This document shows, in pieces, positions 28,501 to 38,500 of a stretch of DNA of 64,000 bases (the stretch's first letter is position 1; every line of letters begins with the position of its first letter). The stretch comes from Acidobacteriota bacterium (GTDB lineage Bacteria > Acidobacteriota > Vicinamibacteria > Vicinamibacterales > JAKQTR01). The notes beneath the pieces are model-generated. The model was not told the origin of the DNA, searched no databases, and was given only the letters and a program-made list of their open reading frames with translations. The translations under genes and the position numbers were made by a program. The stretch lies in contig JAPKZQ010000015.1 in the NCBI GenBank assembly GCA_026393675.1, forward strand, positions 224,341 through 288,340, written 5' to 3'.

Positions 28501-28964
28501 GGGTCGACCAGGATGGCGGGGATCTGCCTGGTGTCGTCCAGGCCCAGGTGCTGCCAGGTCTTGCCGGCATCGCTGGACTTGTACACGCCGTTGCCTTCGT
28601 TGATGCCGCCGCCGGTGATCAGATCGCCCATGCCCACGTAGATGATGTTGGGATCGGACGGCGCCACCTCGATCGCGCCGACCGACGAGACTTCCTTGAC
28701 CGAGTCAAAGACGGGGAACCACGTTTCACCAGCACTGGTCGTCTTCCACACGCCACCAAGGGGCAGTCCCATGTAGAACGTGCCGGGTTGGCCGACCACG
28801 CCGGTGACCGCGGAGACGCGGCCTGCCCGGAACGGGCCGATGTTGCGCCATACCAGGCCGGAAAAGAGGCGAGGGTCGGTCGGGGCCGCGCCCACGATCA
28901 TCGACCCCACCAGAACCAGGCCCATAACCGACAGCCAACGACGGGACCGAGCGCGTGTCATCAT
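25578..28964 (-). CDS. giant secreted Asp-box/VPS10-like beta-propeller protein
   Basis: 1128 residues with an N-terminal signal peptide. Many Asp-box turns (SSDAGKTW, STDGGKTW, SLDGGQTW and similar) mark a BNR/sortilin-type propeller over roughly residues 30-770. The C-terminal third has a Fn3-like segment and a helical region with a Gly-rich stretch near residue 1040, as in the 'glycosyl hydrolase/VPS10' proteins abundant in Acidobacteriota. No catalytic residues can be assigned, so enzyme activity is unproven. Start at 28964 or the adjacent ATG; GAAGGG lies upstream. Divergent from the histidine kinase. Confidence 0.85.
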   Translation of the reverse strand: MMTRARSRRWLSVMGLVLVGSMIVGAAPTDPRLFSGLVWRNIGPFRAGRVSAVTGVVGQPGTFYMGLPLGGVWKTTSAGETWFPVFDSVKEVSSVGAIEVAPSDPNIIYVGMGDLITGGGINEGNGVYKSSDAGKTWQHLGLDDTRQIPAILVDPHDPNLVLVAAQGNIHTHTEQRGVFRSTDGGKTWTRTLYVDNETGIQDIAWAYDHPNVMLAMTVRHYTAPGGGRGAGAGGGAGAAGGRGAGAPTGPSGTAMYTSTDQGLTWKEVTGGGLPALAGRTSVAVAANTNAQRMFVVGTFGLYRSDNGGGSWRQMAADDRRITGSGYLCGVYVDPGNPDIVYTMNTTSYRSRDGGKTFAAFKGAPGGDDPQQMWIDPTDGRRMFLGVDQGATISLDGGQTWSSWYNQSTAQVYHISTDTQYPYWVYATQQDSGSIGTRSRGNLGAITPLDWYPTAGYEFGYILADPLNPQIIYAGGPGSGIVKITYPSGQWINVSPNVDASLALRKVTNQPMAWLPSNPRELLVGFQYLMATTDGGMHWKKLSPDLGIPKGQAPPAPTAGVASGGGRGAGAGAPAGAPGAAPATAPGGSIESFSPSTVAPGTIWVGTNNGVIHVTRNNGVSWEDVTIPNLPNPTRADISTIDASHHDAATAYVAIDYHTTGDYKPYFYRTRDYGKTWTAIVDGLPTDQPSGSFARVIRADTRKAGLLFAGTESSMYVSFNDGDTWQSLMLNLPNTSYRDIAIHDNDLVVGTYGRGFWILDDYSPLRQITPAVVSEPAHLFKPGDAIRVRRNVNGDTPFPPEVPHAANPPLGAIIDYYLGSAPAKDITLAIMDASGQVVRHLSSAPIAPLPDPPPAVPDYWLEKPKPMPTAVGANRINWNIRYDNPPAFTHNYAQVMGAMAGDTPASPEGPLALPGVYTLKLAVNGKAYTQTVTVKNDPRSPATAADLRAQHALQMKLVDGIKEAWDAYNQVAAMRAAVADLSRSNPPADVAAASTAFEAKLAAMGGTTGGGRRGAGGGGGGGGFGAGRGAAAPPNFVGINGALIRQLDTLDFGDMAPNEPMNKAYAAGCGELKTAVLNWKTINGQDLTAFNAILTKNNLKPVASAPTALPIPVCAPAPAMAPTAGGRGR

Positions 28965-29087
28965 GGAAACACCCTTCGGACGGAGACGGAAAACTGTTGG
29001 AATAGACAGAGCATATCACCTGCCTGTTTCCTGCTTGCCAGCCTCGCCCGCGGCGTGCAACAGTAACGCGGTCAGTCAGGTCAACCT

Positions 29088-31580
29088 GTGAACCCAGCAG
29101 ATAGCAGACCACAACGCGTGTCGGCACGCGGGTGGGTGTGGCACCTCCTGATCCCCCAACCCCTCGCCGGCCTTGATCTGGCCCCCGTCGCGGCGGGCCT
29201 GCAGATCCTGATTGCCGTCGCCTGCCTCATCCCGATCGTGCTCGCGCTGGCGATGCCCGACACCTACATGCGCCGGGCTATCGCGCTGGAGATCATCGCA
29301 GCCTGCGTGGCCGTCCCGATCATCGTCATGACCCGGCGTGGGCACGTCGTCGGCGCGGGCAACGTCGCGATCGCGGCCATGTGGTTGGTCCTCACCGGGG
29401 CGTGTGCGACGGCCTCTGGTATCAATAACCCGGCGTTCAACGGGTACATCGTGATCATCGCCGGGGCTGGACTGTTGCTCGGCCGGCGGGCCGCCTACAC
29501 CGCCGCCGCCGCGAGTCTGGCGTCGGGGCTCGTGCTGCTGGTGCTCGATGCCAATGGTCTGGTCCCCCATCTCGTCTACACACCTGCCGCTATCTGGGTG
29601 TTCAACGCGATCTACTTCGTCATGGCCGCCGCCGTCCTGAGCCTGGCGACCAGTCAAGTCACCTCCTTGTCGGCGCTCGCGCGGCGCGAGAGCGCGGAAC
29701 GACGGCAGACCGAGGCCCAGTTGCTCGAAAGCGAGGAACGGTTCCACCGAATCGCCAACGCCGCGCACGAGGGGATTGTCTTCAGCGAACACGGCATCGT
29801 GACCGATGCGAACCAGCAGCTCGCTGCGCTCCTCGGCTACGAGGTGCGCGAGATCATTGGACACCCAGTGCGCGATTTCGTCGCGCCCGAGTCGCTGGAC
29901 GTGGTGACCGCCCACATCCGCGCGGGCTCCGAGGAGTCCTACGAACACCTGCTGTTGCGTAAGGACGGATCGAGGCTCGACGTCGAGGCGAGGGCACGCA
30001 CGGTGCCGTTTGAGGGTCGCCAGATTCTCGTCACGGCGCTTCGCGACATCACCGACCAGAAACGGGCGGGAGAGGAGCGACTCCGGCTGGTGTCGGCAAT
30101 TGAACAGGCCGGCGAGATGATCACGATCTCGGACCCCCAGGCCGTGGTCCAGTACGTGAACCGCACCGCCGAGCAGTGCAGCGGGTATCGGAGAAGCGCG
30201 GTGGTGGGACACCCCGTGGGCCTGATGCTCGGTGCGAACGACGACGACCCGGTCTATCAGACTCTGCGAAAACAGGTCACAGCGGGGCATTCATGGATCG
30301 GCCGACTGGCGTGCCGGCGCAAGGATGGGTCGCCGTACATGGCCGACTTGTCGGTTGCCCCCGTGCGTGCTCCCTCGGGCGAGGTCGTGGCGGTGGTGGG
30401 TGTGGGCCGTGATGTCACGGTCGACCTGGCGATGGAGGAAGAACGGCGGCAGGCGCAGAAGATGGAGACCATTGGCCGACTGGCTGGCGGCGTCGCGCAC
30501 GACTTCAACAACCTGCTGTCGCCCATCCTTGGCTACGCGGAGCTGATGCTCAATGATCTGCCTGCCGAGCATCCGTATCGGGAGCCCGTGTTCGTCATTC
30601 ACGCGGCCGCCGACCGAGCCAGGCGCCTGACGCAGCAACTCCTGGCGTTCGGCCGGAAGCAGGTCATCGAAGTCAGTCCGATTGATCTGGCGCAGGTAGT
30701 GCGCGATTTCGAACGAATCCTCCGGCGCACGATCCGCGAGGACATCGAGATGAACGTCCGGCTGTCACCGGAGCCGTCCACTATCGAAGCAGACACGCGG
30801 CAGGTCGAACAGGTCCTGATGAACCTCGCCATCAACGCGCAGGATGCCATGACACACGGCGGCCACCTGTCGATTGAAACGGTGAGCGTCACGCTGTCGC
30901 GGCAGGAACCCGGCGCGTATCCGGACATCCCGGCAGGCTCCTACATCCGGCTTACTGTGGGTGACACGGGGTCCGGCATCGACCCGTCGATCATCCCTCA
31001 TATCTTCGAGCCATTCTTCACGACGAAGGAGAAGGGCCGGGGGACCGGGCTCGGCCTGTCCACGGTGTATGGCATCGTGACGCAGTTGCACGGTCACATC
31101 CGTGTCGAAAGCACTGCCGGCGTGGGCACGCGCTTCCATGTCTACCTGCCGCGGCTCGATGGGGTGGGCGCACCGATCCTCCAGAACGCCGGCGCGGTGA
31201 CGACGCATGCCGGCCATGAGACCGTCGTGGTGGCCGAAGACAACGACATGGTGCGCGGCCTGGTCTGCGGCGCGCTCAGGCGACGAGGCTACAACGTGAT
31301 CGAGGTCGCGCAACCGGAACAGTGCCTGGCGCTGCTCGGGGCGCACGAGGCAACGCCCGATCTGCTTCTGACCGACGTGGTCATGCCGAAGGTCAATGGC
31401 CGGGAACTCCACGTCAGTCTCTCGGCACGATATCCCGGGCTGAAAGTCGTCTACATGTCGGGCTACCTCGATGATGTCATCGGCACACACGGCGTGCTGG
31501 AGGAGGGCGTGAACTTCATCCAGAAGCCATTCTCGCTCGAGGCGCTGGCGACGAAGGTCAGAGACGCGCTGGACGGTTGA
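29088..31580 (+). CDS. hybrid sensor histidine kinase (membrane, 2x PAS, HK, receiver)
   Basis: 830 residues, GTG start. About six helices (residues 35-195) form the sensor, then PAS 1 (~215-335), PAS 2 (~345-460), HisKA with phospho-acceptor VAHDFNNLLSPI, HATPase with DTGSGID and GRGTGLGLSTVYG, and a C-terminal receiver (DVVMPK, Asp site). The receiver attached to an HDFNN-type kinase suggests phosphorelay or self-control. No partner regulator lies adjacent; target unknown. Confidence 0.9.
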   Translation: MNPADSRPQRVSARGWVWHLLIPQPLAGLDLAPVAAGLQILIAVACLIPIVLALAMPDTYMRRAIALEIIAACVAVPIIVMTRRGHVVGAGNVAIAAMWLVLTGACATASGINNPAFNGYIVIIAGAGLLLGRRAAYTAAAASLASGLVLLVLDANGLVPHLVYTPAAIWVFNAIYFVMAAAVLSLATSQVTSLSALARRESAERRQTEAQLLESEERFHRIANAAHEGIVFSEHGIVTDANQQLAALLGYEVREIIGHPVRDFVAPESLDVVTAHIRAGSEESYEHLLLRKDGSRLDVEARARTVPFEGRQILVTALRDITDQKRAGEERLRLVSAIEQAGEMITISDPQAVVQYVNRTAEQCSGYRRSAVVGHPVGLMLGANDDDPVYQTLRKQVTAGHSWIGRLACRRKDGSPYMADLSVAPVRAPSGEVVAVVGVGRDVTVDLAMEEERRQAQKMETIGRLAGGVAHDFNNLLSPILGYAELMLNDLPAEHPYREPVFVIHAAADRARRLTQQLLAFGRKQVIEVSPIDLAQVVRDFERILRRTIREDIEMNVRLSPEPSTIEADTRQVEQVLMNLAINAQDAMTHGGHLSIETVSVTLSRQEPGAYPDIPAGSYIRLTVGDTGSGIDPSIIPHIFEPFFTTKEKGRGTGLGLSTVYGIVTQLHGHIRVESTAGVGTRFHVYLPRLDGVGAPILQNAGAVTTHAGHETVVVAEDNDMVRGLVCGALRRRGYNVIEVAQPEQCLALLGAHEATPDLLLTDVVMPKVNGRELHVSLSARYPGLKVVYMSGYLDDVIGTHGVLEEGVNFIQKPFSLEALATKVRDALDG

Positions 31581-31648
31581 CGGCGCGGCTGGTAGCGGTT
31601 CTTGGGGCAGGCGCCGCATCACGTGTGGGACGAGCGAGAGGGAACACG

Positions 31649-32950
31649 ATGGGTCACCTGGTCGGCAAGGACGTCTATCGGGCACTTGGCAGGAAGATTG
31701 ACGGGCTGACACTCAGGGCCCCCTGGAACGACACCTTCCACGCGATCCTGAAAGAGCTGTACTCGGCCGAGGAGGCAGACCTCATCGTCCGCATGCCGTA
31801 CGGCCCTACCACGATCGAGCATCTCGAGCAGACGACCGGATACGCCCGCGCCACGCTGGAGCGGGTGCTGGAAGCCCTGTGCCTGAAGGGCCTGGTCACA
31901 GACGTCCACCTGAGAGGCCGGTACCGCTATATCCCGTCGCCGCTGGCCATCGGCATCTTCGAGTTCACGATGATGCGGACCGGGGATGGCGTCGACCACA
32001 AGGAGTGTGCCCGGCTGTTTCACGACTACCTGTCGAACGGCGGTGTCTGGCAGGCCAACCTCGGCGCGGGGCAGCAATTGCAGTTGATGCGCACGCTGCC
32101 GCACGAGCAGGCCGTCGCACCAGAGGAGCACGTCGAGGTGCTCGACTACGAGAAAGCCGTGTCCATCGTCGAGTCGCAGAAGCAATTCGCGGTGGGCACC
32201 TGTTCGTGCCGTCATGAAAAGTCGCACACGGGGCTGAAGCGGTGCGAGGTGCCGCTGGAGACGTGCACCTCAATGGGAGGGGCGGCCGACTACCTGGTGC
32301 GCCGCAAGCTGGCGCGCCCCATCGACAAGAAGGAGATGCTCGATCGGTTGACCCAGGCAAGGGACATGGGGCTCGTGATGAACGCCGACAACGTGCAGAA
32401 GGGCGTGAGCTTCATGTGCCTGTGTTGCGGATGCTGCTGCAACATGCTGCTCGGCATCAGCCAGTTCGGCTACCCGCACACCGTGGTGACATCCAACTAC
32501 CTCGCGAAGGCCGAGGACACCACCTGCGACGGCTGCCTGAAGTGCAAGAAGGCCTGTCCGATTAAGGCGATTTCTTTCGAACGGCTGGCCGAGCCGGTGG
32601 GCAAGAAGAAGGCGCGGCCCGTGGTGGACGAATCGATCTGCCTTGGGTGCGGCGTGTGTGCGCTCGCATGCACGACCCGCTCGATGACGCTCCGTCACCG
32701 GCCGCAGCGCGTGTTGTACCCCGAGTCGACGTTCGAGAGGATCATCCTGCAGGCCCTGGAAGTGGGCACGCTGCAGAACCTGCTGTTTGCCGAGCCCGAC
32801 CGGCTGTCGCACCAGTTCCTGCGCGCCTTCGTCGGCGCGTTCCTGCGCCTGCCGCCGGTCAAGAGGGCCCTGGTTGGCGAGACGCTGCGCTCGCGGTTCC
32901 TTGGCGCATTGAAATCGGCGAGCGGCATGGCCAGTCCGCGCCCGTCGTAA
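31649..32950 (+). CDS. Cys-rich 4Fe-4S dicluster protein with N-terminal winged-helix-like region
   Basis: 433 residues from the ATG at 31649 (GAGAGGGAA upstream); the longer reading from 31577 overlaps the kinase stop and is unlikely. The first ~110 residues look like a helix-turn-helix (GYARATLERVLEALCLKGLV). Then come C-S-C (TCSCRHEK), a CLCCGCCC cluster and two ferredoxin motifs, CDGCLKCKKACP and CLGCGVCALAC. It probably carries two [4Fe-4S] clusters plus other metal-binding Cys, acting in electron transfer. Partner unknown. Confidence 0.82.
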   Translation: MGHLVGKDVYRALGRKIDGLTLRAPWNDTFHAILKELYSAEEADLIVRMPYGPTTIEHLEQTTGYARATLERVLEALCLKGLVTDVHLRGRYRYIPSPLAIGIFEFTMMRTGDGVDHKECARLFHDYLSNGGVWQANLGAGQQLQLMRTLPHEQAVAPEEHVEVLDYEKAVSIVESQKQFAVGTCSCRHEKSHTGLKRCEVPLETCTSMGGAADYLVRRKLARPIDKKEMLDRLTQARDMGLVMNADNVQKGVSFMCLCCGCCCNMLLGISQFGYPHTVVTSNYLAKAEDTTCDGCLKCKKACPIKAISFERLAEPVGKKKARPVVDESICLGCGVCALACTTRSMTLRHRPQRVLYPESTFERIILQALEVGTLQNLLFAEPDRLSHQFLRAFVGAFLRLPPVKRALVGETLRSRFLGALKSASGMASPRPS

Positions 32951-33024
32951 GCCTGCGCGGGATGGCCTGCTGTGCTATGCTGCGCCACATTCGGACCAGT
33001 TGAACACCCCCGACGAGGAGTCGT

Positions 33025-33984
33025 ATGACCCTATTCCTGTTATCGCTGGTTCTGGCGATGAGCGGTCAGACAGCGCCGCCTGCCCAGCCGCCACCGCCGA
33101 CGGTGGCGCCCGCGATCGTTCAGAAGGCCCCGCCCGCGCCGCGCAAGCTGTACAACGAGACCGCCGACGCAAAGGCGCTGATTGCAGCCGCCCTCAAGTC
33201 CGCTGCCGAGGACGACATCCGGGTGCTCATCAACTGGGGAGCCAACGACGACGCGTTGTGCGCGACGTTCCTCCAAGAGCAACGGAGCACGGCCGTTTCG
33301 CTCAAGATCAGAGATGACTACAAGCTTGTCTACGTCGATGTCGGCCATTTCGACAAGAACCTGGACCTGGCCAAGTCATTCGGCGTGACGCTGACCGCCG
33401 GCGCCTTGCCCCACTTCACGGTGCTTGACGCCAAGGGCGCAGTGCTTGCCCAGATGTCGGGCAAGAACATGGCGAACGAGGTGGATCCGGCCGCGCTCGA
33501 TGGGAAGAAGTTGGCGGCGTTCCTGACGAAGTATCAGGCGCCGGCGCCTGCTGAGGCACTCGCCGTGTTTACGTCGGCCGTCGCCCAGGCGAAGCGCGAG
33601 GACAAGGAGGTCTTCCTCTGGTTCGCGGCCCCCTGGTGAGGGTGGTGCCACAGGCTGGGCGCCTGGATGGCGTCCACGGACGTTGCACCGCTGCTGGCGA
33701 AGGAATTCGTCAGCGTCAAGATTGACCTGGATCGCGCGCCTGGCGCCGGCGATCTCGCAAAACGCTACCAGACGAAAGTCGAAGGGCTGCCGTGGATTGC
33801 CATCGTTGACGCCGATGGTAAGGCGATCGCCAATGCCACCGGCCCTGAGGGCAACATCGGGTTCCCGGCCAAGGCCAGCGAATACGCGCATTTCAAGACG
33901 ATGCTCGACAAAGCGAAGCGGCACCTGACCGACGGGGACATCGTGGCCCTCATCGCGTCGCTCGAAGCGGCCAACAAAAAGTAG
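33025..33984 (+). CDS. thioredoxin-like selenoprotein candidate (UGA = Sec205), two Trx domains
   Basis: The frame from 33025 stops at TGA 33637-33639 but continues unbroken to 33984. The context reads APW-UGA-GWCHRL, exactly where relatives have the first redox Cys (APWCGWCH). Reading it as selenocysteine gives a 319-residue protein: signal peptide (1-~17), Trx domain 1 (~40-180) with a degenerate site (WGANDDALC, first Cys position is Asp76), and Trx domain 2 with U205-G-W-C208. A hairpin at 33647-33671 fits a bacterial SECIS. GAGGAG precedes the ATG. Likely a periplasmic thiol/selenol oxidoreductase. Alternatives: a nonsense mutation or sequencing error; the rest of the frame shows no decay. 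Confidence 0.82.
33637..33671 (+). promoter_or_regulatory. UGA-Sec codon and putative bSECIS hairpin
   Basis: UGA (33637-33639) is followed after 7 nt by GCCACAGGC (33647-33655), loop UGGGC, GCCUG (33661-33665), a 2-nt GA bulge and UGGC (33668-33671); wobble pairs can extend the base. The apical loop starts 17 nt after UGA and has G at its second position, meeting the published general rules for bacterial SECIS elements as I recall them. Confidence 0.65.
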
Positions 33985-34007
33985 GGGAGACTCGCGGGAG
34001 AACGACG

Positions 34008-35579
34008 ATGTTCAAGTGGCGCGCCTGTTTCGCGATGGTGCTCGCGCTGGCTCTTGCACCTGTTCACGCACAGCAACCGGGCAGAGAGCGGCCCGGCGGG
34101 GCGCCAGCGACGCAGCAGCCGACGACGCGCGAGGCCGGACAACCGGCCCAGCGCAACGAAGTCGCGGGCCCGAACGAAGAGAAGATCTCCCAGACGTCTC
34201 ACGTGCTGCGCCTCGATGGGCGCGACATCAAGTACACGGCCACCACCGGCACCTTGCCGATTCGCCTCGATGACGGCAAGGTCGCTGCGCGGATGTTCTT
34301 CGTGGCGTACACGAAGGATGGCGAAGACGCGAAGACGCGGCCCGTGTCGTTTCTCTACAACGGAGGCCCGGGATCGGCAACCGTCTGGCTGCACATGGGA
34401 TCGTTTGCGCCCCGCCACGTGCAGATGGCCGATGAGGGCTTCCAACCGGCACCGCCCTACAAACTCGTCGACAACGAACACTCGCTCATCGACGTCTCCG
34501 ATCTCGTCTTCGTCGATGCGATTGATACGGGCTACAGCCGCGCCGTGGCTGGCGTGGACAACGCGCAGTTCCACGGGCAGGATGGTGACATCCGGGCGTT
34601 CGGCGAGTTCATCGCGGAATATCTGAGGGCGTACAACCGCTGGCCCTCACCCAGGTTTCTGATCGGCGAGAGCTACGGCACCATCAGGTCCGCCGGCCTC
34701 TCCCAGGAACTCCAGTCGCGCCACGGGATCGAATTGAACGGCATCGCGCTCGTTTCGGCGTTGCTGACGTACCAGACCCTGTCGACCGCGCCGGACAACG
34801 ATATTGCCTGGGCCGCGCAGATCCAGACGTTTGCGGCCACCGCCTGGTACCACAAGAAGTTGCCGCCCGATCTGCAGCAGAAGACGCTCAAGCAGGTTGT
34901 CGACGAGGCCCGGACGTTTGCGTTCGGCGAATACATGACGGCGCTCACAAGGGGCCACACGCTTGCCGAAACCGAGCGGAAGGCGATGGCCGACAGGCTC
35001 GCGCGCTTGACGGGCCTGTCGGCGAAGTACATCCTGTCGGCCAATCTGCGCGTTGAGTCCGGGCGGTTCCGCAAGGAGCTGCTGCGCGACCAGCGGCTGA
35101 TGGTCGGCCGGCTGGACGGCCGGTTTACGGCGCTCGATGCCGACGCCGCCGGCGAGCGGCAAGAGTTCGACCCGTCGAACACCGCCCTGCAGGGGCCGTA
35201 CACGGCGCTCTTCGCCGATTACGTCAAGAACGTGCTGAAGTGGGATTCCGATCTGCACTACGCCACATCGGGCAATGTTCGGCCCTGGACCTACGTCCAG
35301 AATCGCTACATGGATACCACCGACGTGTTGCGCCTCACGATGGCGAGGAACCCGTTCCTCAAGGTTTTCGTGGCCTGCGGTTACTACGACATGGCGACCT
35401 TCGTTGGCGGCGCCGAATTCAACTTCACGCACCTCGCGTTTGATCGGCAGGTGACCGACCGCGTTTCGTTTGGCTACTACGAGGCCGGGCACATGATGTA
35501 CATCCGGCCGTCGTCGCACAAGGCGCTGAAGCAGGACCTGGCGACGTTCATCCGCTCGGCAACCGGCTCGAAGGAATGA
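34008..35579 (+). CDS. exported S10-family serine carboxypeptidase-like protein
   Basis: 523 residues, signal peptide ending at about residue 22 (VHAQ), then a Pro/Gln-rich linker. Alpha/beta-hydrolase fold of peptidase family S10: the oxyanion-type NGGPGSAT, nucleophile Ser in GESYGT, Asp in CGYYDMAT and His in EAGHMMY. It likely trims C-terminal residues of peptides outside the inner membrane. Start has GGGAG upstream; 23 nt after the selenoprotein and 15 nt before the M14 gene, so the three form one unit. Confidence 0.88.
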   Translation: MFKWRACFAMVLALALAPVHAQQPGRERPGGAPATQQPTTREAGQPAQRNEVAGPNEEKISQTSHVLRLDGRDIKYTATTGTLPIRLDDGKVAARMFFVAYTKDGEDAKTRPVSFLYNGGPGSATVWLHMGSFAPRHVQMADEGFQPAPPYKLVDNEHSLIDVSDLVFVDAIDTGYSRAVAGVDNAQFHGQDGDIRAFGEFIAEYLRAYNRWPSPRFLIGESYGTIRSAGLSQELQSRHGIELNGIALVSALLTYQTLSTAPDNDIAWAAQIQTFAATAWYHKKLPPDLQQKTLKQVVDEARTFAFGEYMTALTRGHTLAETERKAMADRLARLTGLSAKYILSANLRVESGRFRKELLRDQRLMVGRLDGRFTALDADAAGERQEFDPSNTALQGPYTALFADYVKNVLKWDSDLHYATSGNVRPWTYVQNRYMDTTDVLRLTMARNPFLKVFVACGYYDMATFVGGAEFNFTHLAFDRQVTDRVSFGYYEAGHMMYIRPSSHKALKQDLATFIRSATGSKE

Positions 35580-35594
35580 CAGGGGGATATCGAC

Positions 35595-38500
35595 ATGCAT
35601 GGAGTGCGAAGGACGCCAGGAATCGTGCTGATGGTGCTCGTGGCGTGTGTGCTGGTCTTTGGCGCCAACGGGCAGTCGGCGGCGCCGCAGGGACGGCCCG
35701 GCGCGTCGCCGGTCCAGAAGAATGATGACGACTACACGAAGCGGATCCTGGACAACACGCCGGACAAACGGATTCTGACCGAACTGGTCGATCACATGCC
35801 GGTGTCGGCGACTGTGCCGTCGCCACTGAAATTCCTGGGCTACGTGCCCGGCGAGAACAGCCGCCTGACGTATCACAAGGACATCGTCGCGTATTATCAG
35901 GCCCTCGTGAAGGCCACCGCCCGCGCCACGATGTGGGAGATCGGCAAGACAGAAGAAGGGCGCCCCGTGGTCGCTTTGGCCGTTGCCGACGAAGCGACCA
36001 TCAAGTCGCTCGACAAGTACAAGCGGATCACCGCGCAGCTCACCGACCCGCGCAAGCTCTCCGAAGAACAGGCCCGCCTGCTCATCCAGACCGGCAAACC
36101 GATCTACTACGCGACCGGGAGTATCCATTCGCCCGAGACGGGCAGCCCCGAAATGCTCATGGAGCTGGCCTTCCGCCTGGCGGTGGAGGAGACACCCTTC
36201 ATCAAGCAGATCCGCAACAACATTATCGTCGTCATTACGCCGGTGTCCGAGGTTGATGGACACGAGCGGCAGGTCGACAACCGGCGAGCGGCGGACGCCG
36301 GTCAGCCTCAGCCCGGGATGACGTACTGGGGCAAGTACGTGGCGCACGACAACAACCGCGACGGCATCGGCAAAGGTCTCGCCCTGTCGCAGAACATGCT
36401 CAAGTCGTTCCTCGACTTGCACCCGCAGGTGATGCACGACCTGCACGAATCGGTGACGCTGCTCTACGCCTCGACCGGCACTGGCCCGTACTTCCCGAGC
36501 GTGGCGCCCATCCAGGTGACCGAGTGGTGGTGGCTCGCCGAGACCGAGATCATGGAGATGACCAAACGCGGCGTGCCCGGCGTGTGGACCTACAACTACT
36601 ACGACGGCTGGGTGCCCAACTACATGTTCTGGATTGGCGTCGGCCACAACTCGATTGGCCGGTTCTACGAAACGCAGAGCTACGGCGGCGGCGGTGGGCG
36701 AGGAGGCGCACCTGCCGCGTCTGGCGCAGCGGCGACGGGAGCGACGCCACCTGCCGGTGGCCGCGCTGGTGGTGCGGCGACACCTGCGGGCGGTCGGGCA
36801 GGTGCTCCGGCTGCGCCAGCGACTCAGGCGCCTGGTGCCCCTGCCGCGGCCGGTGGCCGATCCGTCGGCGGCGGGCAGAGCCGCGAGTGGTACCGGCCGT
36901 ATCCGGTGCCGCCAGAGGGCGTGCAGTGGAGCGGTCGCGCCAACATCAACATGCAGGAGTCGGCCATCCTGATCGCGATGAACGCGGTGGCGAAAAACCG
37001 CGAGATGTTCCTCGAGAACTACTACCTTAAGAACAAGATGATGGTGGAGCAGGGCCGGACGCGCGCGCCCCATGCGTACGTCATTCCCGCGCAGCAGCAT
37101 CGGCGTATTGACGCTGTCGATTTCATGAACTTCCTGCGGCGCGAAGCGGTCGAAATCCACACGGCGACCGCGCCGTTTACGATCGGCAAGGTCCAGGTCG
37201 CCGCCGGCGACTACATCGTCCGGCTCGACCAGCCGTACGGAGGCTTGGCCGACATGTTGCTCGGCGTGCAGTGGTACCCCGAACAGAATCCGCGGCCCTA
37301 CGACGACACGGGCTGGTCGCTGCCGCTCCTGCGCAACGTGCAAACGTTCCGCGTGGACGACAAGGCCATCTTCGACAAGCCGATGACGCTGGCGACGGCG
37401 GACTTCAAGGCGGCGGGCACCATCACAGGCACGGGCGGCACGTTCGTCATCGAACATACAACCGACAGCGCGCTGGCGACGTTCAGGTTTGCCAACGCGA
37501 AGGTCAGGATGACGGCCGCCGAACAGCCCTTCGATCTGGCAGGCCACCACTTCGGCGCCGGGGCCTTCATCATTCCTGCAGCCAACCGTGCGCTGCTCGA
37601 GCCGCAGATCCGCGATTACGGCCTGCTGGTCTGGGCCACCGATACACCACCCAGCGTACCCACGCACGACCTCGACGTGCCGCGCATCGGCTATGTCCAC
37701 TCGTGGTCCAGCACGCAGGACGAGGGCTGGGTGCGGATGGTACTCGACAAGATCAAGGTGCCCTACACGTACTTCGGCGACAACCTGCTGCGGCAGGGAC
37801 GGCTTCGCGCGAAGTACGACGTGATCATCTATCCCAATGGCCCGGTGACGGTGGATGGCGGCGAGATCCCCACCGATGGGACGCCGCTGCCCTACAAGAA
37901 AACCGATCTCACGCCGAACATCGGCACGGCGCCCGATTCGACCGACGATCGGCGCGGCAGTCTCGGACGCGATGGGCTGAAGGCGCTCGAGGCCTTCGTG
38001 CAGGAAGGCGGCGTGCTCATTGCCGAGGGCACCGCGGCGACGCTGTTTCCGGAATACCGTCTCGTTCCGGGCGTGACGATCGAGCAGCCCTCCGGTCTTT
38101 ATGCGCCAGGGTCGGTGATCAAGGCGCTCATCGGCGACAAGACTAGCCCCATTCTCTATGGGTACGACCAGAACACGATCGGCGTGATGTACAAGGGCGG
38201 GCCGGTGCTCGCTCTTGGCGGCGGTGGCGGCGGACGGGGTGACGGCGGCGGCCGTGGCGGGACCTTGCCGGCCGGAGTGGGTGGCGGCAATCTGCAGCCG
38301 ATGGCAACGCCGCCGCGATTGACGACGCTTGATGCGGCGCCGGCGGCAGCCGCGCCCGCGGGGGCTGAAGGTCGTGGCGGACGAGGCGGTCGCGGTGGCG
38401 GACGAGGCGGGTTCGGCGGCGGGGCCGCAGTTGTCGCGCCTCCACGCGTGCTGCTGTCGTATCCAACCGATCCCAATGATTTGCTGCTCTCAGGCGAGCT

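Noticed and set aside
27354..29066. 570-residue forward ORF opposite the Asp-box protein
   Set aside because: Shadow frame; the reverse strand carries clear Asp-box repeats.
33025..33984. Simple nonsense or frameshift pseudogene
   Set aside because: Same frame on both sides, no other damage, UGA precisely at a redox Cys position and a SECIS-like hairpin; kept only as an alternative.
34647..37700. 1017-residue reverse ORF opposite the S10 and M14 genes
   Set aside because: High-GC shadow: Arg/His/Val-rich composition with no domain, and the forward genes have catalytic motifs and signal peptides.
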